DNA of 64,000 bases from Hermatobates lingyangjiaoensis (Eukaryota; Arthropoda; Insecta; Hemiptera; Hermatobatidae). The notes under the pieces are model-generated. The model made no database searches and was not told where the DNA came from. It worked only from the letters and a program-made list of their open reading frames with translations. The stretch is taken from assembly GCA_026182355.1 (NCBI GenBank), contig JAPFBL010000069.1:1462001-1526000 (forward strand), given 5' to 3'. This document shows positions 56,500 to 64,000 of the stretch, piece by piece. Position 1 is the stretch's first letter; the number at the start of each line of letters is the position of its first letter. Made by a program: the position numbers and the translations under genes.

Positions 56500-57425
56500 T
56501 TTTTAACTCACCATGTCTATTACATAAGTAATTTCATAGAATGGTTGAAGGAATAAAACATGAACCCTAGCAATGATTTTTTTATTTGAATCACAATGAA
56601 TGACACCAATAAATGTCATTCGCACTGCTTTTTAACTCACCATGACTATTTTATAAATAATTCCATAGAATGGTTGAAAGAACAAAACATGAACCCTGGC
56701 AATGATTTTTTCTAATTTGAATCACAATGAATAACACCGATAAATGTCATTCGCACAGCTTTTTAACTCACCATGACTATTATATAAATAATTCTATAGA
56801 ATGGTTGAAAGAACAAAACATGAACCCTGGCAATGATTATTTGATTTGAATCACAATGAATAACACCGATAAATGTCATTCGCACAGCTTATAACTCACC
56901 ATGACTATTATATAAATAATTCCATAGAATGGTTGAAAGAACAAAACATGAACCCTGGCAATGATTATTTGATTTGAATCACAATGAATAACACCGATAA
57001 ATGTCATTCGCACAGCTTTTTAACTCACCATGACTATTATATAAATAATTCCATAGAATGGTTGAAAGAACAAAACATGAACCCTGGCAATGATTATTTG
57101 ATTTGAATCACAATGAATAACACCGATAAATGTCATTCGCACAGCTTTTTAACTCACCATGACTATTATATAAATAATTCCATAGAATGGTTGAAAGAAC
57201 AAAACATGAACCCTGGCAATGATTATTTGATTTGAATCACAATGAATAACACCGATAAATGTCATTCGCACAGCTTTTTAACTCACCATGACTATTATAT
57301 GAATAATTCTATAGAATGGTTGAAAGAACAAAACATGAACCCTGGCAATGATTATTTGATTTGAATCACAATGAATAACACCGATAAATGTCATTCGCAC
57401 AGCTTTTTAACTCACCATGACTACT
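56500..57425. repeat. Satellite, 129-bp monomer, about 7 copies
   Basis: The anchor TTAACTCACCATG recurs at 56503, 56632, 56763, 56891, 57020, 57149, 57278 and 57407, spacing 128-131 and mostly exactly 129. The unit includes AATGGTTGAAAGAACAAAAC, ATGAACCCTGGCAATGATT and AACACCGATAAATGTCATTCG. The inner copies are almost identical; the first is more diverged. Confidence 0.95.
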
Positions 57426-58074
57426 ATTCGTGTTATAAGTTATTTTTTTGCGCTCAACTGAAAGGAAACATACATCTAAGTTAGCGACTGATGGATACAA
57501 TCCTCTCATGAATAACTTGTATAATAGCGATTGAGTAATTTGTACATAAACCTAACATAACTTGAAAAAAGAAAATAATGATAAAAAAAAGAAGTACACT
57601 AGAAGTAAGCACTCAAGCTTAATAGACAGGTTAAAAACCAGTTTGGGATGTCAGTCTGGTTTCTGAAAAGACTAAGGATTGCATTCTGCTTGAGTGGTAA
57701 TAAGTAAATATATAACTGGACGATTGAATTGAGAATGACTCACTCGGGACATGCTAATGCCCCACTTCGCATAATTCCTGGCCAGGTGAACAGGAATTTA
57801 CACTGTTTCTCATTAAACCTGTCAGCTTCGAGACATACATTTTGCCGCATAGTCATTACAGACAATCAAAACTCACTTCTAAATCAATTTCAAAATGATC
57901 CGTTCAAACAAATATTTTTCATAACCAAATAAAAATATTTCTACTAAAATATTGAAATTATCAATACTTTGCTGAATAATACGCTTAAAAAGTATTTTTA
58001 TTTCAAAATAATTAAATGAAATGGTCCAGCAGACTTTTACATAAAAATCAATTAAAAATAAGCTAACACACACA
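57426..58074. other. Intergenic stretch between two tandem arrays
   Basis: 57440-58010 has no recognised feature. 58015-58074 (GGTCCAGCAGACTTTTAC, AAGCTAACACACACATAG) is the outer tail of a family A-like arm. Confidence 0.4.
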
Positions 58075-58560
58075 TAGATAAAAGAATAACTCACTTCTAT
58101 ATTTTGACCATCGTAGTAGATAGATAAAGGAATAACTTCTATATTTTGACCATCGTCGTGGATAAATGAAGGAATAACTCACTTCTATATTTCGACCATC
58201 GTAGTAGATAGATAAAGGAATAACTCACTTTTATATTTTGACCATCATCGTAGATAAATGAAGGAATAACTCACTTCTATATTTCGACCATCGTAGTAGA
58301 TAGATAAAGGAATAACTCACTTCTATATTTTGACCATCGTAGTAGATAGATAAAGAAATAACTCACTTCTATATTTCGATCATCGTAATAGATAGATAAA
58401 GGAATAACTCACTTCTATATTTTGACCATCGTAGTAGATAGATAAAGGAATAACTCACTTCTATATTTCGATCATCGTAATAGATAGATAAAGGAATAAC
58501 TCACTTCTATATTTCGACGATGGACAAAACATAGAAGTGAGTTATTCCTTTATCTCTCTG
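58075..58560. repeat. Tandem array of a 46-bp unit from a ribozyme-type arm
   Basis: The anchor AATAAC recurs at 58086, 58132, 58174, 58219, 58265, 58311, 58357, 58403, 58449 and 58495, spacing 46 (42 and 45 where small deletions occurred). The unit contains AACTCACTTCTATATTTCGA and CCATCGTAGTAGATAG. Read on the minus strand it is GAT-GG-TC-like hairpin, GAAA, TATAGAAG, GTGAGTTATT, the 3' half of a family A core. The array ends in the mirrored arm CATAGAAGTGAGTTATTCC. Confidence 0.9.
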
Positions 58561-58584
58561 TGTTCTAGCTTATATTTATTTTAA

Positions 58585-59198
58585 AACCATTAGATACTTT
58601 GGTAATTTGAAACTTTTATGTTGGCAGTACTATAGTGGTTAATTTATTATTTAATTCACCACTTGTGTTCTCCTTGAAAAGCTATTATTAGGAATATTGT
58701 TATCATTATTTCATTAAAGGAACGATATAAAATTATATATAACAAACTAATTTCATTCATAGTTTGATTGTTTTATTATTGAATAATTGTAATGTTTATG
58801 CATAATGCCCCTTTATTCTGAATGTTTCACACCACTATTGCTTGTATTTCAGTTTTACTGATTGTATAATTAATATCTTAAAACATTCACCAGTACAGAA
58901 TACAAAGGTATACAACTATTTTTATGAAACTTAATCACTCATAACATTAACAAGAACAAAAAATAGCAAGTTTTTGAGGGTGTTTAAAACACAAACACAC
59001 TTCACCTAGGTCATCGTTTCACTTTATTAATATAGTATCACCGGGGCTGTGCAAAAAATGAAGATATGCGCTAACAGATAATTAATGCACAACTAAATAA
59101 TATCCAAATAATTAATGTGCAGCAAGAATTAATGTACAATTATCACAGCTTTAAATCATTAGTTGTGCAATCCGTAATTGTGTGGTATTTACTCATTC
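58585..59198. other. Intergenic stretch
   Basis: AT-rich, no recognised feature. Confidence 0.35.
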
Positions 59199-59390
59199 TG
59201 AGGTAAAATGGATAAACCAACAAAAGTCTCCACACAAATGACTTGGTCCAGTTGGTTCACTGGGCCAAAACGTCAGTACCACATCCTTGGTGTCTTCCTG
59301 ATGATGAAAACAAAGTGTTCGAAACGCGTTGAATAAAACTTCATTTGTGTGGAGACTTTTGTTGGTTTATCCATTTTACCTCAGTATCAC
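59199..59390. repeat. Family G element with long perfect inverted ends
   Basis: About 44 bases at the left (starting TGAGGTAAAATGGATAAACC) and right (ending GGTTTATCCATTTTACCTCA) are exact mirrors. Between them lies a single ribozyme-like core, unlike the families with a core in each arm. Confidence 0.8.
59295..59333 (+). ncRNA. Hammerhead-like motif, family G
   Basis: TTC (59295-59297), CTGATGA (59298-59304), extra T, GAA...TTC or AACA...TGTT hairpin (59306-59320), GAA (59321-59323), ACGCGT palindrome (59324-59329), T17 (59330), GAA (59331-59333). All conserved core bases present and stem I pairs TTC/GAA. Confidence 0.55.
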
Positions 59391-59754
59391 ATCTTTACCT
59401 TAGACGACTGATAGACGACTGGATCTAAAAAACAATCATAATTTACAAAAAGGTTTTTACAGTTTTATAAAACATATATGCGTTAATCAACCAAATCGAT
59501 AATATAAAAACTTAAATAGAAAAAAAAATGTAGAAATTAATCATATTGAAAGATATTTTGCTGAGACTGGCAATATTTAGATTTGTATGCATGAGTTTTC
59601 AGTTTTTGCAATGTGTAGCACTTCTTTTATTATTCCTTTCACTTAGTTTTGTTCACAATCTCCAATGTTTATCTTATCAGAAATAAAATAGAATCTACTA
59701 CTGACAGCATGGTCGGCCAAAGCACAATTAGGTTTATATATATATATATATATA

Positions 59755-59965
59755 TATATACAGTTCAATATAAACAAAGAAACATAGAGAAATCAGAAGA
59801 ACACACTTACAGTCTCTAATTTTCGGTTTGAACCGTCTTCAGGAGAGATAAGAGAGGGAAACCAAGCGCACTGGATCAGAGACGGTTGGAGACCAACAGT
59901 GTGTCTATGTTTCTTTGTTTATATTGAACTATATTTGTCCGTTTTGGATCGTATTTCCAACGAAA
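59755..59965. repeat. Family B element, left arm full, right arm partial
   Basis: Left: AGTTCAATATAAACAAAGAAAC through GGGAAACCAAGCGCACTGG; right reduced to TGTCTATGTTTCTTTGTT and ATATTGAACTATATTTGTCCG. (TA)n on both sides. Confidence 0.72.
59813..59846 (-). ncRNA. Hammerhead-like motif, family B
   Basis: Minus: TCTC, CTGAAGA, extra C, GGTTCAAACC hairpin, GAA, AATT palindrome, A17, GAGA. Stem I TCTC/GAGA perfect; every conserved base present. Confidence 0.57.
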
Positions 59966-59969
59966 AAAA

Positions 59970-60300
59970 GTGTATATATATATATATATACATATATATG
60001 TGTGTGTGTGTGTGGTGTGTGTGGAGTGTGTGGTGTGTGTGTGTGTGTTATTGTTAAATAACAGAGCATATTCTGCATTCACGATTTTTTCAGCAATTGT
60101 TCTTTTTTTTCTAATCACTTTTCATTATCTTTGCAGCATAGAAAAGTGATTAGAAAAAAAGAACAATTGCTGAAAACAATGTGACAGAATCTGCTCTGCT
60201 ATTTAACAATACATGCTTTGATGAAGACATGCTGCCAGTTTATACAAATATATATATATATATATATAAATATATATAATATATAATATATATATATATA

Positions 60301-60354
<54 letters not shown>

Positions 60355-60365
60355 ATGTATAATAT
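59970..60365. repeat. (TA)n and (TG)n microsatellites around a short palindrome
   Basis: (TG)n at 59999-60048. Around 60053-60215 AACAGAGCATATTCTGCATT, AGCAATTGTTCTTTTTTTC and ATCACTTTTC are mirrored, forming an inverted repeat centred at about 60131. (TA)n dominates 60240-60365. Confidence 0.7.
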
Positions 60366-60369
60366 ATGG

Positions 60370-60510
60370 GTTACCTATGGTTGCGTCTGCGTCGTGCTTG
60401 GTCTCCCTCCCTCTTTTCTCCTGAAGAATGGTTTCTCGACAACTTGAGTTAGTAAGCGTGTTTCTTTAATCTGTGCGTTACTTTTCTTCGTAGCTAAACT
60501 TATCTAGATG
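60370..60510 (+). repeat. Family E arm, decayed
   Basis: CTATGGTTGCGTCTGCGTCG, CTCTTTTCTCCTGAAGAATGG, CAACTTGAGTTAGTAAGCG. CTC and CTGAAGA are intact (60418-60427), but GAA is GAC. Confidence 0.6.
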
Positions 60511-60844
60511 TTTTTTTCTGATAGCACGAATTAGGAATGTTTATCAAGAAGTCATTTGTTAATAATTCCCTATAGTCCATGCTTAAAAGACATTCATTCA
60601 TTCTTTATGAAAAAGTTTGATATCTCAGTTATATTTAGTAGTGGTGATAACTTGTAAAATGAGCAGTCCACAACTCTACCATAAGCCAAAACAATTGTTG
60701 TATATACAGAATACCACGCGCAGATTGTTGATTAGCTTACATTGTACAGAAAGACAAAAATCTTCTCTCCAGAATAAAGCAACATAACTATTCTGTTCTA
60801 AGAAAAAAAAGAAAAGAAAAAAGTGCTTTGTTCATACACAATCA

Positions 60845-61225
60845 AAATAATAATATCATTCAATTAACTGGGAAGAAGCAAAAGAATTGATTTTATGTCT
60901 TCTGAACGAAGAAGAAACATTGGTGAAAGCGCCCTCATAAAGTGCTGTTATGAGAGTTTAGTCAACAATAGCCTAGGTCTTTTGAAATTGGATGAAACAG
61001 TAATTGAAGGAATCGTCAAACAGATTAAGACTAGTTGTGATTTAATAGGGATAACCACAGGCAGTTCTGCCAATTTACATTCTACTTTAAACCAAATTAC
61101 GTAAACCTGTTTTTCCTTATTTAATATTTGATTTTACTTGTTCTCCGTCGATGTGTAATACGAAAGGCCTCATGTATACTACTCCCCTGCTTTTTGTTGT
61201 GAGTTACTTGAATATATATTTATAT
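60845..61225 (+). mobile_element. PLE3 3' end: GIY-YIG C-terminus plus family K arm
   Basis: INWEEAKELILC (about 60866-60900), then in another frame NIGESALIKCCYESLVNN, LGLLKLDETVIEGIVKQI and TSCDLIG (60916-61050). The WEEAK...ESALI...LD pattern is the end of a PLE GIY-YIG domain, with the conserved Glu in GESALI. The 3' region (AATTACGTAAACCTG) and a worn family K arm (GTGTAATACGAAAGGCCTC, GTGAGTTACTTGAATA) follow. Confidence 0.72.
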
Positions 61226-61334
61226 CACTTGTTATTGCAATAATTTGGTATATATATAACAGATTCAATATTATCTCACCTGTTTGATAGAATAGGTGTG
61301 TTTCTAATCGGGTTCGGTCAACTTTCTAGGTTCA

Positions 61335-61510
61335 AAAATCAAACTCTCATTGCAGACGATTTGGTTTTATTTTAAAACCTCTTTTATTCCCTTAAATAAT
61401 TTAAATTTCATTTTCTTAGTCATAAAATTCTTACTTCTGCCTATGAAAAAGGTTTTAAAATAGAACCGAAACAACAGCAATGAGAGTTTTATTTTTGAGT
61501 CCAGAAAATT
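61335..61510. repeat. Family F inverted repeat
   Basis: CAAAAATCAAACTCTCATTGC and GCAATGAGAGTTTTATTTTTG are mirrored. The right arm has CTATGAAAAAGG, a GGTT...AACC hairpin and GAAACAACAGC, the least damaged family F core. Confidence 0.65.
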
Positions 61511-61559
61511 GACCGAATCTCTATTAGATAACACACCTATACATATATATGGTATATAT

Positions 61560-61735
61560 AAAACAAGAGTTCACATAAACACCTGATATAACAATCAATG
61601 ATCGAACCACAATTTGAATGGGAAAAAAAACTAAGATCTTTCTTAGTCTTTTTAACACTAACGAAGACCGCTTGTTATGGTTTAAAATTTTTAGTCTTTT
61701 TTTCCCATTTCATATTGTGGTTAGATCATTTATAT
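61560..61735. repeat. Family C inverted-pair element
   Basis: Left end GAGTTCACATAAACACC, AACAATCAATGATCGAACC; right end CCCATTTCATATTGTGGTTAG. The plus core reads CTAACGA and TTTAAAATTTTTAGTC, so it is decayed. Confidence 0.65.
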
Positions 61736-61844
61736 ATATATATACAATAAATATATATATTGGTGTACTTAGGGAGCAGGCCTTCTTTTAAACCGAGTAT
61801 CGAGGAAATATGAGAGGATAAAGATAGGCAAGCAATATAATGAA

Positions 61845-61874
<30 letters not shown>

Positions 61875-61879
<5 letters not shown>

Positions 61880-62065
61880 AAAAAAGATTTCACATAAACA
61901 CGTGAAATAACAATCAATGATCAAACCACAATTAGAAAATGGAAAAACAAACTAAGATCTTTCAACCGTAACAAGCGGTCTTCGTCAGATTCAAAAACTC
62001 AACTGAAGTTAGTCTTAGTCTTGTTTTCCCATTTTCCTATTGTGGTTTGATCATGGATATATATA
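61875..62065. repeat. Family C inverted-pair element
   Basis: Left AGATTTCACATAAACACGTG through GGTCTTCGTCAGATTC; right GTTAGTCTTAGTCTTG through TTGTGGTTTGATCATGG. The minus core (about 61951-61991) keeps CTGACGA, GACCG/CGGTT, GAA and AGATCT, but stem I has mismatches. Confidence 0.7.
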
Positions 62066-62969
62066 TATATATATATCCTATCCTTCATATATAGTACTTG
62101 GATCACTGTCTGTCCTACCTCCAGGGGTGAAAGACTAATAAGCATCTTCCATTTAGACATTTATAATATGCCTAAATGAGACATTATATATTGTATACCC
62201 AAGAAGTTTGATATTATGTTTACTTATAGTAAATCTGAGTGTAGGCCTGTAAAAATTTTTTTTAACTCACTGAATTTATTTCTAATAATAAATATACTTG
62301 ATATATATTGTCAACGACTTACAAACAAGAGAATCTTGATTTATAATACCTAATTTGAATGTATTCCTCGACCTCTCTCAGAGATCTCACTTCAAGAAAC
62401 CATTAAGAGGATGTCATTAGACTCGAAGCTCCATACATTTCTTAATCTGTCAGTGTTGGGTTATCGTCCCTAAGTACTTGGGCTGAGTCACGGCCTTACC
62501 CCAGAGCCTCAAACTGACTCATTTGGCTGTATTACCATTGCGTCACTCTTGCCTGAATATCATCACATCTAACTTTTATTCCAACTAGTATAATATTAAA
62601 TATAATCGAGAACTACTGCAGGAAATGCCCCTATGTATTAATCACTGCTCTGATACTGCTAAGTCGCTTAAAATAACTCGCTTTATTCGGTTTGAAGTGC
62701 ATGCCAATCTCTCCGGTCATTTCCCAGCGCATGCATGCAATTTATAAACCAAGATCGAATCAAAATTAAATTAACAACCCTCTCCCCACCTATATATTAA
62801 ATGAGATGCAGTACCTGCACGAAAGACAATATTCACCTTACTGTATTATTACCAGCAGTGTTTGAAATGAATAATGACCATTCTATGATTATTATCATAC
62901 AATAATGTTATTTAATTAATTAAAAAGATTAATTAATTTCTAAAATTGAATTCTAGTAAATAGAAATTA
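62066..62969. other. Intergenic stretch
   Basis: Partly GC-balanced (62380-62560, 62690-62760) but with no recognised family. Confidence 0.35.
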
Positions 62970-63365
62970 TCTATATAAATAAAAGAATGGTTTTGTCTCT
63001 ACATTGCATAGACTTAATTCATTTCAAGTTATCTTTACGTTTTATTAATTAGAGAAATCCTAATCCACCCTTAGAAATAATTCTGTCTGTTTCTTTGTAT
63101 TTTTCTTTGTCTCCAAAATTTTATCACAAGTAAACTCAGCAAACTGAAGCTTTTGCAACAGATTTTTGTGTATGCCTAACTTAAAATCTAAGACTTGAAT
63201 GGATTGGAAATTTAACGTAGAAGCGAAGTACGTACTTTTAAAATGCGTTTCGTTAACTACACAGTCGATTTTATTTTGAAAATGTACAGGTGTTTTCAAG
63301 TGTCTGATACTGTAGCAAGTAGCTATTGTTAGTTGTTTTTAATTTCGTTTGCTTTCATCACAATT
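62970..63365 (+). mobile_element. Helitron 5' end, second copy
   Basis: Starts TCTATATAAATAAAAG after an A. Shares TTGTCTCTACATTGCA, CACCCTTAGAAATAATTC, CACAAGTAAACTCAGC, CAGATTTTTGTGTATG, GAAAATGTACAGGTGT with the copy at 28167, but with a single subterminal block. No helicase follows, so this is a non-autonomous or truncated copy. Confidence 0.72.
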
Positions 63366-63581
63366 CGCTTTAAAAAAGTGTAGATGACCGCCTTAACGGT
63401 CGAAATATTGAAAAGTGAGTCCTATTGTTACTTTCTTTCTATATGTCAGTTTATTTAAGTATGTATATAGATATACTTATATATATATAAGTTTCTCGTT
63501 TCTTTTATGTGTTAACTTATTCATTTATTTATCTGTCTGGTTTGGACTCTTTAGTATTTCATCTAAATATACGTATAATAT

Positions 63582-63634
<53 letters not shown>

Positions 63635-63639
63635 AATGA

Positions 63640-63725
63640 TCAAACCACAATAAGAAATGGGAAAACAAGACTAAGATCTTTCAACCGTAACAAGCGGTCG
63701 TCGTCAGAGTCAAAAACTTAACTGA
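63640..63725 (-). repeat. Family C arm, short
   Basis: AATGATCAAACCACAATAAG through GTCGTCAGAGTCAAAAACTT. Flanked by (TA)n on both sides. Confidence 0.68.
63669..63711 (-). ncRNA. Hammerhead-like motif, family C
   Basis: Minus: GACT, CTGACGA, extra C, GACCG pairing with CGGTT around CTTGTTA, GAA, AGATCT palindrome, T17, AGTC. Stem I, II and III all pair with no mismatch apart from one G-U. Best family C copy. Confidence 0.58.
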
Positions 63726-63821
63726 TATATATATATGTTGTAAACAGGAAAACGATCCAAAAGGACAACAAACGTTTCACGATTTGTGAAAAACAGAACT
63801 AAGGAACAAACACACTTACTG

Positions 63822-63854
63822 TCTCTAATTTTCGGTTGAACCGTCATCAGGAGA
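63822..63854 (-). ncRNA. Hammerhead-like motif, family B (left arm)
   Basis: Minus: TCTC, CTGATGA, extra C, GGTTCAACC hairpin, GAA, AATT palindrome, A17, GAGA. All conserved bases present. Confidence 0.57.
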
Positions 63855-63937
63855 GTTGAGATAGGGACACCAAGCGCACTTGTGAAGTTGGTCTCCAACC
63901 GTCGCTTCACAAGTGCGCTTGGTGACCCTATCTCAAC

Positions 63938-63970
63938 TCTCCTGATGACGGTTCAACCGAAAATTAGAGA
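63938..63970 (+). ncRNA. Hammerhead-like motif, family B (right arm)
   Basis: TCTC (63938-63941), CTGATGA (63942-63948), extra C, GGTTCAACC (63950-63958), GAA (63959-63961), AATT (63962-63965), A17 (63966), GAGA (63967-63970). Identical to the left-arm motif on the other strand. Confidence 0.57.
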
Positions 63971-64000
63971 CAGTAAGTGTGTTTGTTTATATATATACTT

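Larger units (their letters stand above)
63740..64000. repeat. Family B variant inverted-pair element
   Basis: Left arm AGGAAAACGATCCAAAAGG through AAGCGCACTTGTGAAG; right arm CTTCACAAGTGCGCTTGG through AAGTGTGTTTG, where the window ends. The mirrored part is nearly identical. Each arm has an intact core. Confidence 0.78.

Noticed and set aside
58075..58560. Regularly spaced repeats resembling a CRISPR array
   Set aside because: Units are contiguous 46-bp repeats without unique spacers, derived from a PLE-type arm, in a eukaryotic genome.
63415..63721. Open frames rich in YIYIYI
   Set aside because: They translate (TA)n microsatellite and flanking arms.

Overview
This window looks like non-coding DNA from an invertebrate animal genome. 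It is strongly AT-rich, full of (TA)n, (CA)n and (GA)n microsatellites, and packed with decayed transposons of typical metazoan classes: Penelope-like elements (PLEs) with a GIY-YIG endonuclease, Jockey-like LINEs, an RNase H LINE, mariner, hAT, Helitron and a tRNA-related SINE. The mix fits a lophotrochozoan, perhaps a cephalopod mollusc, but that is an inference from style. No complete host gene is visible. The best single host-gene candidate is a 112-base exon at 24629-24740, which has good splice sites.

The dominant structure is a set of about 40 short elements (roughly 100-270 bases, usually inverted pairs flanked by (TA)n). I sort them into families A-M by sequence. Their arms carry a recurring motif: CTGANGA, one extra base, a hairpin, GAA, a short self-complementary block beginning with A and ending with T, a non-G base, and then a segment that pairs with the bases just before CTGANGA. 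That is the order of a type I hammerhead ribozyme. In several families the three stems differ in sequence but keep their pairing. Four PLE copies sit next to such arms: PLE1 (1379-4072, between two inverted family A arms), PLE2 (38091-38660, family C), PLE3 (60845-61225, family K) and an inverted pair of PLE ends (32820-33245, family K). The short palindromes are therefore best read as PLE termini without a body.

Layout: 1-8200 holds PLE1 and many ribozyme-type arms; 10-13 kb has B, F and C elements and an RNase H LINE fragment; 16-22.9 kb has M, I and G elements, a SINE and Jockey fragments, including two LINE copies joined at their 3' ends; 24.6 kb is the candidate exon; 25.5-27.4 kb is a LINE with another LINE inserted inside its reverse transcriptase; 28.2-29.5 kb is a decayed Helitron; 30.4-36.1 kb is a dense cluster of PLE-type arms with a 254-bp TIR element and a 914-bp mariner nested in a family A arm; 37.5-37.8 kb is a CpG-rich patch; 39.3-39.8 kb a minisatellite; 40.8-41.1 kb family H; 46 kb a hAT remnant; 47.7-52.2 kb SINEs and a 400-bp palindrome; 55.6-58.6 kb B/D/C/A elements followed by a 129-bp satellite and a 46-bp tandem array derived from a ribozyme arm; 59.2-64 kb more G, B, E, K, F and C elements and a second Helitron end.

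The parts interact as layers of insertion: TIR elements and LINEs landed inside older retroelements, and tandem arrays grew from pieces of the PLE arms. Nothing in the window appears to encode an intact protein.
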